Shown in pieces: positions 1 through 6,634 of a stretch of DNA of 7,179 bases. The notes under the pieces were generated by a model that saw only the letters and a list, made by a program, of their open reading frames with translations, searched no databases and was not told the origin of the DNA. Each line of letters opens with the position of its first letter. Within the stretch, counting starts at the first letter, position 1. Both the position numbers and the translations under genes were made by a program. The stretch is from Spirochaetaceae bacterium (GTDB lineage: Bacteria > Spirochaetota > Spirochaetia > Treponematales > Breznakiellaceae), in assembly GCA_031284295.1 (NCBI GenBank), contig JAITAE010000011.1, positions 1-7,179 on the forward strand. Reading direction: 5' to 3'.

Positions 1-131
1 GCGCGGCCTTAGAGCCCGCTGTCAGGCCCGGCCCGCGCCTTCCCTTGCGGCGCGGTATGGTCCGCGTTTGAAAGCCATAGACCGTCCCAGCCCCCTCCCA
101 ACGAGCCTTGGTTTTCCGGTATGCTGATAGG
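1..131. other. GC-rich leader upstream of uvrA, no supported gene
   Basis: This short segment holds no gene I can support. One plus-strand frame is open from base 2 to a TGA at 126-128 and could be the tail of a gene that begins outside the window, but its translation is rich in Arg and Pro and I recognise nothing in it. A small inverted repeat (CGCGG at 51-55 and CCGCG at 62-66, followed by TTT) is too weak to call a terminator. I see no convincing -35/-10 pair for uvrA. Confidence 0.4.
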
Positions 132-3092
132 ATGGATAAGCTGATAATTAGGGGGGCGCGGGAGCATAATCTTAAAAACATTGATTTGGATCTGCCGCGC
201 GATAAGTTGATTGTGGTGTCGGGGCTGTCGGGGTCGGGCAAGAGTTCGCTCGCCTTCGACACGATTTTCGCGGAGGGGCAGCGGCGTTATGTCGAAAGCC
301 TGTCGGCCTACGCGCGGCAGTTTTTGGGGCGCATGGACAAGCCCGACTTGGACTACATCGAGGGGCTGTCGCCGGCCATTTCCATTGAGCAGAAAACGAC
401 GCACCGCAACCCGCGTTCCACCGTCGGTACCGTTACCGAGATTTACGACTATTACCGCCTGCTGTTTGCCCGTATCGGGATACCCCACTGCCCAAAGTGC
501 GGGCGCGAGATTCGGGAGCAGTCCGCCGACCAGATTATAGACACGATAACGCAGCTTGGGGACGGGACCCGTATACAGATTCTCGCGCCGGTTATACGTG
601 GCAAAAAAGGCGAACATCAAAAGATAATCGAGGATGCCCGCCGGGCGGGTTTTGCCCGCGCCCGGATAGACGGGCTTTTGGTGAGTCTGGACGATTCTGT
701 AAAGCTGGACAAGCAAAAAAAGCACACGATAGAGATTGTTACCGACCGGCTCGTAATCTCGAAGGATGTCCGTTCCCGCCTTGCCGAGTCTGTCGAGGCG
801 GCGCTGCAAACGGCGGACGGCATCCTGCTGGCGCTGGTGGAAGGCTCAACGCCGCGCGGCGCTGAGCCCGGCGTACCCGAATGGGGGGGCGTTGCGGGGG
901 GGAAAGTTCCCCCCGCAGAGGGGGTAGCCCGCAACAACGTGCGGGCGCAGGGGGAGGCATCCCCCTCATACTCCGAATACTTTTTCTCGCAAAAGAACGC
1001 CTGCCCTGAGTGCGGGATTTCCGTGCCGGAGCTTCAGCCGCGTATGTTTTCGTTCAACAATCCGTTTGGGGCTTGCCCGGACTGCGGCGGGCTGGGCGCG
1101 AAGCTGGAGTTTGACCCAGATTTGCTTGTGCCTGACCCGTCGCTTTCGTTTAACGAGGGCGGGTTGGCGACGCATAATCCCGAGTCGGCGTGGTACCGGA
1201 GCCAGTTCGAGGCGCTGGCGCGGCACTACAAATTCAGCCTGGACACGGCTTTTGCCGATTTGCCCCGGCCTGTTTGGAAGGCGATTATGTGGGGCGGCGA
1301 TGATGAAATCAGGATAAATTACCAAAACCGCGAGGGTACGGGGCAGTTTTCGTACAAAAAGCGGTTTCCCGGCGTGCTTGAGGACTTAAAACGGCGTTAT
1401 TTGGAGACGCAATCTGAGGGGATCAAGGGCTGGCTCGAAAAATTCATGAGTCAGAAGCCTTGCGAAAGCTGCGGGGGCCGAAGGTTGAAGCCCGAATCGC
1501 TTGCGGTAACGGTTGGGGGCAGGAATATTCACGAGGTTTCCGCTCTTTCCGTGAACGATACGCTGAAATTCTTTGAAAATATCAAATTTACCGAGACCGA
1601 AAATCAGATTTCGGGGCAAATTCTGCGGGAAATCACGGCGCGGCTCGGTTTTTTGAAGAATGTGGGGCTGGAGTATCTTTCGCTGGAACGCAAGGCGGGT
1701 ACTTTGAGCGGCGGCGAGGCGCAGCGTATACGGCTCGCTACCCAGATTGGTTCGAGTCTGGTCGGCGTGCTGTACATTCTGGACGAGCCTTCGATAGGGC
1801 TGCACCAGCGGGACAACCAGCGGCTAATCGACACGCTGCTGTACCTGCGGGACCTTGGCAATACGCTGATTGTCGTGGAACACGATGAGCAGACGCTGCG
1901 CACGGCGGACTATATTGTCGATCTGGGGCCGGGCGCGGGTGTGCACGGCGGCGCGGTTGTAGCGCGGGGGACGCCCGCCGAGGTGATGCGGGTGGCGGAA
2001 AGTCTTACCGGCCAGTACCTTGCCGGCACGCTGAAGATGGACATTCCGGCGGAACGGCGGAAGGGGAACGGGCGTTTTTTGCGGGTAAAAGGGGTCAAGG
2101 AGCATAATCTAAAGAGTATCAATGTGGAGATTCCGCTCGGCGTTTTTACCTGCATCACCGGCGTGTCCGGCAGCGGCAAGTCTACGCTGCTTTCGGACGT
2201 GCTGTATCCGGCGCTTGCCAACGCGGTGTACGGCGGGTCAAGGCCGGCGGGCGTGTTCAAGAAACTTGAGGGGGCTGAGTATGTTGACAAGGTTATCGAC
2301 ATTGACCAGAGTCCGATTGGCCGCACCCCGCGGAGCAATCCGGCGACTTATGCCGGCGTGTTCGGCGGTATACGCGACTTGTTTGCGGGTCTGCCGGATG
2401 CCAAGGCGCGCGGCTACAGGCCGGGGCGTTTTAGTTTTAACGTGAAGGGCGGGCGCTGCGAGCATTGTCAGGGGGACGGCACTATTAAAATCGAGATGAA
2501 CTTTCTGCCGGACGTGTATGTTACCTGCGATGTCTGCGGCGGCAAGCGTTTTAACCGCGAGACTCTGGAGATTCGCTACAAGGGCCGGAATATCGCGGAT
2601 GTCCTGGATATGACTATTGAGGAGGCGGCGGCCTTTTTTGAATACATTCCGCACGTTGCCCGCAAGATGGAGACTCTGCTTTCCGTGGGTTTGGGTTATG
2701 TCAAGCTGGGGCAGTCCGCCCTTACGCTTTCCGGCGGCGAGGCGCAGCGCGTCAAGCTGGCGCTGGAGCTTTCCAAGCGTTCCACCGGCAAGACGGTCTA
2801 CATTCTGGACGAGCCTACGACGGGTCTGCACTTTGCCGATGTCAAGCAGCTTATGGATGTGATTCAGCGGCTTGTGGATTCAGGCAACACGGTGATTATG
2901 ATTGAGCATAATCTTGACGTGCTGCTTCAGGCCGACCATCTTATCGACCTGGGCCCCGAAGGCGGCGACCGCGGCGGCGAGCTTATCTTTACCGGCCCCC
3001 CCGAAGAAGCCGCCCGCTGCGAGCGTTCCTACACCGGACAATATATAGCCGCGGCCATGCTGCCCCTCAGACGAGGAGGCCAGCCGCTTTAA
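132..3092 (+). CDS. uvrA: UvrA, excinuclease ABC subunit A
   Basis: UvrA is the damage-recognition ATPase of nucleotide excision repair. As a dimer it loads UvrB onto damaged DNA in the cytoplasm. The product is 986 aa, longer than the usual ~940. Two ABC modules are visible. Module I has Walker A GLSGSGKS (31-38, K37), signature LSGGEAQR (from 525) and Walker B LDEP (D551, E552). Module II has Walker A GVSGSGKS (677-684, K683), signature LSGGEAQR (from 866) and LDEP (D893, E894). Zinc-type cysteine pairs are C291/C294 with C315/C318, and C776/C779 with C799/C802. A further pair is C120/C123. The ATG at 132 is chosen because [17 protein letters not shown] is the family's usual N-terminus and puts the Walker lysine at 37 as in E. 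coli. An in-frame TTG at 108 would add eight unlikely residues. No strong Shine-Dalgarno precedes either. Residues ~238-281 are a non-family palindromic insert. It lies between the UvrB-binding region and the first zinc module. The key motifs are intact, so the protein is probably functional. Confidence 0.97.
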   Translation: MDKLIIRGAREHNLKNIDLDLPRDKLIVVSGLSGSGKSSLAFDTIFAEGQRRYVESLSAYARQFLGRMDKPDLDYIEGLSPAISIEQKTTHRNPRSTVGTVTEIYDYYRLLFARIGIPHCPKCGREIREQSADQIIDTITQLGDGTRIQILAPVIRGKKGEHQKIIEDARRAGFARARIDGLLVSLDDSVKLDKQKKHTIEIVTDRLVISKDVRSRLAESVEAALQTADGILLALVEGSTPRGAEPGVPEWGGVAGGKVPPAEGVARNNVRAQGEASPSYSEYFFSQKNACPECGISVPELQPRMFSFNNPFGACPDCGGLGAKLEFDPDLLVPDPSLSFNEGGLATHNPESAWYRSQFEALARHYKFSLDTAFADLPRPVWKAIMWGGDDEIRINYQNREGTGQFSYKKRFPGVLEDLKRRYLETQSEGIKGWLEKFMSQKPCESCGGRRLKPESLAVTVGGRNIHEVSALSVNDTLKFFENIKFTETENQISGQILREITARLGFLKNVGLEYLSLERKAGTLSGGEAQRIRLATQIGSSLVGVLYILDEPSIGLHQRDNQRLIDTLLYLRDLGNTLIVVEHDEQTLRTADYIVDLGPGAGVHGGAVVARGTPAEVMRVAESLTGQYLAGTLKMDIPAERRKGNGRFLRVKGVKEHNLKSINVEIPLGVFTCITGVSGSGKSTLLSDVLYPALANAVYGGSRPAGVFKKLEGAEYVDKVIDIDQSPIGRTPRSNPATYAGVFGGIRDLFAGLPDAKARGYRPGRFSFNVKGGRCEHCQGDGTIKIEMNFLPDVYVTCDVCGGKRFNRETLEIRYKGRNIADVLDMTIEEAAAFFEYIPHVARKMETLLSVGLGYVKLGQSALTLSGGEAQRVKLALELSKRSTGKTVYILDEPTTGLHFADVKQLMDVIQRLVDSGNTVIMIEHNLDVLLQADHLIDLGPEGGDRGGELIFTGPPEEAARCERSYTGQYIAAAMLPLRRGGQPL
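843..974 (+). repeat. In-frame palindromic insert within uvrA
   Basis: About 130 bases with a sequence character unlike the rest of uvrA, translated without a stop as ~44 Gly/Pro/Ala/Val-rich residues (about 238-281). It is built of inverted repeats. GGCTCA (843-848) pairs with TGAGCC (863-868) around the self-complementary GCCGCGCGGC (851-860). GCGGGGGG (894-901) pairs with CCCCCCGC (909-916). GTTGCGGG (891-898) pairs alternatively with CCCGCAAC (928-935). CCCGCA (928-933) pairs with TGCGGG (940-945). AGGGGG (949-954) pairs with CCCCCT (961-966). Canonical UvrA motifs resume right after it ([14 protein letters not shown]). The distance between the two Walker A lysines is 646 residues here against 609 in E. 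coli (K37 to K646), an excess of 37. The exact boundaries are estimated. The composition and structure are seen directly; that it is an inserted mobile palindrome is inference. Confidence 0.75.
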
Positions 3093-3164
3093 TACGCGGG
3101 TATGCCGTCCTTGCGATTAGCTAGGCTGCGGTATATACCTGGACGATGCCGGTAACAGTAGAAT

Positions 3165-3269
3165 ATGAAACCCATCACGGGAATGACAAAAAGGAATTGG
3201 GAAGCGCTGATGAGGAAGTATAAGGTGGCCACCGGGTATTTCGGTGGAGAAGCGGTCATTGGTACATGA
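3165..3269 (+). CDS. Possible 34-codon small ORF or gene remnant
   Basis: An ATG at 3165 (a second in-frame ATG is at 3183) opens a 34-codon frame ending with TGA at 3267-3269, overlapping the last 14 bases of the convergent exported-protein gene. The peptide begins MKPITGMTKRNWEALMRKY and looks protein-like, with basic and aromatic residues and no low complexity. Its start faintly recalls the N-terminal helix-turn-helix of some DDE transposases (pattern TGxTxxxFExL), so it may be a transposase remnant. That is a weak guess. There is no clear Shine-Dalgarno and a stop lies just upstream in frame (3159-3161). It could equally be a chance frame. Confidence 0.2.
   Translation: MKPITGMTKRNWEALMRKYKVATGYFGGEAVIGT
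3229..3247. terminator. Weak hairpin between convergent genes
   Basis: CCACCG (3229-3234) and CGGTGG (3242-3247) form a perfect 6-bp stem with a 7-nt loop, in the gap between the convergent ends of uvrA and the exported-protein gene. On neither strand is it followed by a run of T, so it does not meet the usual intrinsic-terminator pattern. It is the best candidate in this gap and is listed at low confidence. Confidence 0.2.
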
Positions 3270-4287
3270 TGACTGCGGGGCGCGGGTCCAGCGCGTACAC
3301 TTCCTTTGGCGTAAGCAGCGGTGTATCGACAAGCACGCCCGGCAGCTTAAAATCGTAAAATAATTTGAACGCCTTCACGGGTATGTTTTTTGCGAGCGCG
3401 TTGAATTTGTAGGTATCGAGTTTTTCTTTTGGGGTGCCAACGCCGTCCATACAGTGTACCAGGCGCACACGCTCAAAATCGGCTTTTATATCGGCGCGAT
3501 TCCGAATCATAACTTCCCTGAACTGATGGATGACGAGCATACGGTCGCCTTCGATGTTGTTTTCCAGGATATAATCCTGCATTGCCTGCTGTGCGCGGTT
3601 TATTTCGTCTCCGGTAACACAGCCGAATTCTAACATTGGTTTTGTTGTACGCCATTCCGGGTCTATCGCAAGATGCACATTCGGGTATTTCAAATACTGA
3701 AACATCGAAGCAAGCGATTTCACCGGATCGTACTTTCCTATCTGATGGTCTAGGAAAATCAGCATACCGCGTTCCTGAGCATACTCTATCCATTCCTTTA
3801 GCAGCGTCTTGTCGATCTGATCCATTGTCAGGATATTGCCTTCAGGCTGAACGGTACCGTAAATGATGTAAAAAGCCTTGACTATGCCGCGTCCGCCGCT
3901 TTCGGCACGGTACTCATCGGCAAGGGCGGAAAGCTTTTTTGTAAGTTCGTCTTTTGGGTAACGGCCCAGTATACCCATTTTTTTGGCAACTGGATGACCG
4001 TAAAAGGCAAGTATATCGCTGTCAAGCATGATGGCGGCGGCGCTTGAAAGCGTAAGCGGCGCGGCGCTTTTAACGTTATCCGAGGAGGCTTCGACAGCTT
4101 CACCGGACGTGGCCTCATTGCCAACGGCAAGCGTGGCTGGTAAATTTTTTTTTTCGGCAGAGATATTTTCCTGCTCGGGAATATCTTTTATCTTCTCGGC
4201 ATTGAACGAAGAAAAAAACAGAAAAGCGCAGGACGCCGCGACAAAAGTAAAGACCGTTTTTCGCACAATACTAATGTACATACCCAT
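3256..4287 (-). CDS. Conserved hypothetical exported protein
   Basis: The function is unknown. The 343-aa product begins with a basic n-region (to K10) and a hydrophobic stretch (~12-28). Cleavage after FNA (28-30) is plausible. C20 in VAASC could be a loose spirochaetal lipobox, but hydrophobic residues continue after it, so a lipoprotein is less likely. Residues ~31-85 are a low-complexity linker rich in Glu, Ala, Ser and Lys. From ~90 to the end is a compact domain with conserved-looking strand ends: FLDHQIG (D180, H181), HLAIDPEW (D209, E211), VIHQFR (H254), HCMDGVG (D281), FKLFYD and a C-terminal MYQ. I recall the LDHQ...HLAIDPE...IVHQF...YQ pattern from uncharacterised secreted or lipoprotein families in Actinobacteria and other phyla. 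The spacing suggests a TIM-barrel-like fold, which is inference; a carbohydrate-related role is only a guess. The start at 4287 has no obvious Shine-Dalgarno, and Met3 (4279-4281) is an alternative. The coding strand has ten consecutive A (4145-4154) in the linker. Confidence 0.85.
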   Translation of the reverse strand: MGMYISIVRKTVFTFVAASCAFLFFSSFNAEKIKDIPEQENISAEKKNLPATLAVGNEATSGEAVEASSDNVKSAAPLTLSSAAAIMLDSDILAFYGHPVAKKMGILGRYPKDELTKKLSALADEYRAESGGRGIVKAFYIIYGTVQPEGNILTMDQIDKTLLKEWIEYAQERGMLIFLDHQIGKYDPVKSLASMFQYLKYPNVHLAIDPEWRTTKPMLEFGCVTGDEINRAQQAMQDYILENNIEGDRMLVIHQFREVMIRNRADIKADFERVRLVHCMDGVGTPKEKLDTYKFNALAKNIPVKAFKLFYDFKLPGVLVDTPLLTPKEVYALDPRPAVIMYQ

Positions 4288-4334
4288 TATACGCTATTAT
4301 CGGCACAATGGCCGTAAACTTTACGCCCAACGTC

Positions 4335-4472
4335 CGGCAAACCGCGAACCGGCGCCGTACCTTGTGAAATGTGTGAATGTCTAATCAAAGACAAAGTTTG
4401 CCACGGCAAACCGCGAACCGACGCCGTACCTTGTGAAATGTGAGAATGTCTAGTCGAAGACAAAGTTTGCCG
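4335..4472. repeat. Two tandem 69-bp direct repeats at the 3' end of the RNB gene
   Basis: Copy 1 is 4335-4403 and copy 2 is 4404-4472. They differ at about five positions. Each begins CGGCAAAC and ends GTTTGCC(A/G), so each unit is bounded by a 7-8 bp inverted repeat. At the junction this gives GTTTGCC (4396-4402) facing GGCAAAC (4405-4411). Copy 2 contains the last six codons and the TAG stop of the ribonuclease gene (stop at 4450-4452). Because 69 is a multiple of three, copy 1 holds a matching ANFVFD-plus-TAG ending in the same phase. A smaller stem, TGTCT with AGACA, surrounds the stop codon in copy 2. Simple tandem duplication is the most economical explanation. Confidence 0.9.
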
Positions 4473-6300
4473 CGGATTCCACGACCTTTACGGACTTTAG
4501 CTTTAGTTTAACCAAGTCGTTAGGAAAAAGGTCTTTTGGGCCGCGGCTCAGAGCGCAGGAAGTTTCCATACCGAGCGCCGGGATAAACAGCACGGCGCGC
4601 GGACCGGCTTTTTCCAACAGGACAGCGTCCCAGACGCTGTCCTGTTTGTCCAACAGGTATACCAGCTTCCAGTGCAGGGTTGTCGCACGGTCGGCGCGGG
4701 TGACGGCAAGTATCGCGCGTTCCGCGGCGCCAAGTTTTAGAAGCAGGCTTTCATCGTTCATTGGGGGATCGCCGCGCAACGCGGCCCGTATCTGCTGGTG
4801 CGCCAAAAGATCCGTATAACGGCGGAGCGGGCTTGTTACCTGCGAATAGATGTTCAGGCCAAGGCCCCAGTGCAGGCCCGGTTTTGTGGAGAGGCTGCGG
4901 GGCCGCATACACCGGCGCAGTTGGTACGAGCCGGCAAGCCCTTCATAGATGGTACCCGGTATGTCGCCCGTTTCCTGCGAGATGTACGGGAATGGCAACT
5001 TACGTTCCAGCGCCCAGGTCGCAGCCGCTTCGCCGGCAAGCAGCATACATTCACGCACGGTGGCGGTGGACTTGTACTCTTCCTGCGGGCTGACATCTAC
5101 CTTCGCATCATGAATCGTAACGCGCACCTCAGGAAACTCTATCAGTACTGCGCCCAGGTCGAGGCGTTTTTCGACATTGCGGGCCGCAAGTTCCATAAGC
5201 GGCGCGATACGCTGATCGTTGTCCGCCTCCGCATAGGTCATGCGGGTAACACGGACGGTTGACCTGAAAATGTCAACGTCGCCTATGGTACAATCCGGCT
5301 TAATGCTGAGCTTGAAGGTCAGAGCCGGTGAGGTTTCCGCCAAACCAAGAGCGAAAACCGGGAAAGACTCCGGCGTAATCATACGGAAAATGCCTTCCGG
5401 CGCGTAAAAAGTTACGCCGCGGGCCAGGGCCTCGTTGTCCGCCTCCGTGCCGGGCAGTACCGAGGCCGCGGGGTCGGCGACATGAACGTACAAGGTTCCT
5501 CCACCTGAACCGTCCGGCTCGAAAAAAAGCGCGTCGTCAGGGTCATCGCTCCATTCGTTGTCGATAGCAAAGGCCGGGAGTGAAGTAAGATCGGCCCGTT
5601 CCTCCTCCGGGGGAGGGGGAACGGGCGCGGACGCCGATATAAGCAATACCCCGTACCGGGAAGGGTGCGGGTTGAAGGAGGGCTTCCAGTATCCGGTTTC
5701 CAGCAGCAGACGATGGGCCGCCGCAGGCGTTTCCTCAAAACCCGCTTCCCGTAGGCTGCGCGACCGGAGCGTTTTGCCGAGAGCAAGCGCGGTGATGTCC
5801 TGAATGTACTGAGCGTCCGCCTCAAAATCGATTCTGCCGGAACGCAGCCGTTCTATATAGGCCGAGCGTTTGGCGGAATCGATATGTTTTTCGTTTTTCT
5901 TTTGCTCCGCCTCCGCGACATCCTCAGGCGGACGCGGCCTTATAGCGGATATAGAACCGCTAAAATAGAGGCCGTTGGAAAGCAGTGTGTACGCAGCCCA
6001 GGCCGTTACCGGTGTGAACGCGCCATAAGCAAGCTCCGCCATATCCCGTAGCGAAAGTATTTTGTCTCCCGCACCGTACCCGTCAAGGCATAGCTCCCAA
6101 AGTTCCCGGACATCTACCTCAGGCGCCCCGTCGTCCAAACCGGCAAGGCTGTCAAGAGGCCCTTCGTGCAGAATCTCAATATCTTTCATACGCGCCCGCA
6201 CATCCTTGCCATCGGCAAGACTAATCGTGATCTTGTCATCCAAGGCGGTAACAATCGCGGGCTTTTGTTTATACACGCAAAGACTACGCGTTTTTAACAT
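4450..6300 (-). CDS. RNB-family (RNase II/R-type) exoribonuclease
   Basis: A processive 3'-to-5' hydrolytic exoribonuclease of the RNB family, acting in cytoplasmic RNA decay and processing. It is 616 aa, near RNase II (~644) and well short of RNase R. The N-terminal ~240 residues (beginning MLKTRSLCVYKQKPAIVTAL) include a small beta-barrel-like segment and a likely winged-helix region, as in the cyanobacterial/Deinococcus-type RNase II. The catalytic domain starts near AIDNEWSDDPDDALFF (D247, D253, D255, D256), matching the four metal-binding aspartates of RNase II (D201, D207, D209, D210). YVHVADPAASV follows, then YSQVTSPLRRYTDL (T489 to Y495) carrying the conserved arginine region (R493/R494). 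The last ~70 residues resemble a degenerate S1-like barrel. The start at 6300 is supported by AAAGGA 8 nt upstream. The gene contains two strong hairpins (4616-4646 and 5595-5625), and its 3' end lies in a tandem duplication. I cannot tell whether it should be named rnb or rnr, so no symbol is given. Confidence 0.93.
   Translation of the reverse strand: MLKTRSLCVYKQKPAIVTALDDKITISLADGKDVRARMKDIEILHEGPLDSLAGLDDGAPEVDVRELWELCLDGYGAGDKILSLRDMAELAYGAFTPVTAWAAYTLLSNGLYFSGSISAIRPRPPEDVAEAEQKKNEKHIDSAKRSAYIERLRSGRIDFEADAQYIQDITALALGKTLRSRSLREAGFEETPAAAHRLLLETGYWKPSFNPHPSRYGVLLISASAPVPPPPEEERADLTSLPAFAIDNEWSDDPDDALFFEPDGSGGGTLYVHVADPAASVLPGTEADNEALARGVTFYAPEGIFRMITPESFPVFALGLAETSPALTFKLSIKPDCTIGDVDIFRSTVRVTRMTYAEADNDQRIAPLMELAARNVEKRLDLGAVLIEFPEVRVTIHDAKVDVSPQEEYKSTATVRECMLLAGEAAATWALERKLPFPYISQETGDIPGTIYEGLAGSYQLRRCMRPRSLSTKPGLHWGLGLNIYSQVTSPLRRYTDLLAHQQIRAALRGDPPMNDESLLLKLGAAERAILAVTRADRATTLHWKLVYLLDKQDSVWDAVLLEKAGPRAVLFIPALGMETSCALSRGPKDLFPNDLVKLKLKSVKVVESAANFVFD
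4616..4646. repeat. Perfect 14-bp hairpin inside the RNB gene
   Basis: AACAGGACAGCGTC (4616-4629) and GACGCTGTCCTGTT (4633-4646) are exact reverse complements separated by the three bases CCA. On the coding strand this specifies the stretch KQDSVWDAVLL in the C-terminal part of the ribonuclease. No T tract follows on either strand, so it is not a standard terminator. Confidence 0.9.
5595..5625. repeat. Long GC-rich hairpin inside the RNB gene
   Basis: CCCGTTCC (5595-5602) pairs with GGAACGGG (5618-5625). The stem continues through a T-G wobble (5603 with 5617) and CCTCC (5604-5608) with GGAGG (5612-5616), leaving a 3-nt loop. That is 14 consecutive pairs. It encodes the proline/glutamate linker APVPPPPEEER just before the catalytic aspartate motif, at a domain boundary where extra sequence could be tolerated. 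Confidence 0.85.
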
Positions 6301-6308
6301 TCCGGCAT

Positions 6309-6314
6309 TCCTTT
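6309..6314 (-). promoter_or_regulatory. Ribosome binding site of the RNB gene
   Basis: On the minus strand AAAGGA lies 8 nt upstream of the ATG at 6300. It is the clearest Shine-Dalgarno in the window and fixes the start. An ATG inside the spacer is out of frame. The repeat array begins immediately upstream (about 6315), so the gene's promoter must lie within or beyond the repeats. Confidence 0.65.
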
Positions 6315-6389
6315 ATTCGCAGTGTGGTCTAATACCCCGCCCTAGGGCGAGAGAGAATTGGTAACGTCAACAAAAAATGGTAGTAGACG

Positions 6390-6406
6390 GATTTGCTATG
6401 CAAATC
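6390..6406. repeat. Small hairpin in repeat unit 1
   Basis: GATTTGC (6390-6396) and GCAAATC (6400-6406) form a perfect 7-bp stem with a TAT loop. The equivalent hairpin in the next unit is at 6519-6537, with partly changed base pairs. In IS200/IS605-like models such a hairpin would sit near one element end. Confidence 0.7.
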
Positions 6407-6469
6407 TCCACAGTTAAATAATTCCCTTACCCGATCATACCTCGTAAACAATGCAACGCTTACATGATA

Positions 6470-6502
6470 CCCCGCCGCAAAGTTTGCGACTTCAGGGCGG
6501 GG
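6470..6502. repeat. Bulged GC hairpin in the repeat array
   Basis: CCCCGCC (6470-6476) pairs with GGCGGGG (6496-6502). Nested inside is GCAA (6477-6480) with TTGC (6484-6487), and the eight bases GACTTCAG (6488-6495) remain as a one-sided bulge. An imperfect stem with a bulge near AGGTTCAT is typical of subterminal structures in IS200/IS605 elements. At 6338-6349 the corresponding place has collapsed to CGCCCTAGGGCG, a perfect 12-bp palindrome. Confidence 0.65.
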
Positions 6503-6518
6503 AGGTTCATTCGCAGTG

Positions 6519-6537
6519 GGGCTTGCTACGCAAACCC
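6519..6537. repeat. Small hairpin in repeat unit 2
   Basis: GGG-C-TTGC (6519-6526) faces GCAA-A-CCC (6530-6537) across a TAC loop, with one C/A mismatch. It corresponds to the hairpin at 6390-6406, offset by 130 bases. An A-T pair there is replaced by a G-C pair here, which keeps the stem. Confidence 0.6.
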
Positions 6538-6634
6538 TCACAATTGATAAATTCCTCTTACCCGATCGAGCCCCCTGAGGAGGCTTTTGAACAGTGTGGT
6601 TTAATACCCCGCCCTGAAAGACGAGTATGTTCAT

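Larger units (their letters stand above)
6315..6634. repeat. Array of degenerate repeats resembling IS200/IS605-type ends
   Basis: Three copies of a TACCCCGCC motif occur (starting 6333, 6468 and 6605). The first and third share a 24-bp block starting CAGTGTGGT (6320-6343 and 6592-6615) with one mismatch. ATTCGCAGTG occurs at 6315-6324 and 6509-6518. GTTCAT ends the units at 6505-6510 and 6629-6634. Between them are two diverged copies of a ~60-bp segment (from ~6390 and ~6519) that share TTGCTA(T/C)GCAAA and CTTACCCGATC. Subterminal hairpins, a bulged GC stem and no coding capacity suggest non-autonomous remnants of IS200/IS605-like (TnpA/TnpB) elements or similar palindromic transposable elements. 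No transposase or TnpB is present in the window. The repeats are seen directly; the family is an inference. Confidence 0.6.

Noticed and set aside
108..131. Earlier TTG start for uvrA
   Set aside because: It would add eight residues not typical of UvrA and has no Shine-Dalgarno. The ATG at 132 gives the family N-terminus and the expected Walker lysine at 37.
9..809. 266-codon minus-strand frame opposite uvrA
   Set aside because: It lies antisense to well-conserved uvrA sequence, its translation is a compositional shadow with no recognisable motifs, and uvrA explains the region.
132..3092. UvrA2 or an ABC-F-type resistance paralogue
   Set aside because: The UvrB-binding region between the first ABC half-motifs is present and the whole layout matches canonical UvrA.
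4028..4384. 118-codon plus-strand frame
   Set aside because: Antisense to the signal and linker region of the exported protein and running into the 69-bp repeats. No motifs or ribosome binding site.
4450..4472. Intrinsic terminator at the end of the ribonuclease gene
   Set aside because: A 5-bp stem around the stop codon and the flanking GTTTGCC/GGCAAAC pair are present, but no T tract follows on the minus strand.
4798..5262. 154-codon plus-strand frame
   Set aside because: Antisense to the conserved RNB catalytic domain. A shadow of GC-rich coding sequence.
6315..6634. CRISPR array
   Set aside because: The repeats are long, diverged and irregularly spaced, not short identical repeats with uniform unique spacers, and no cas gene is present.
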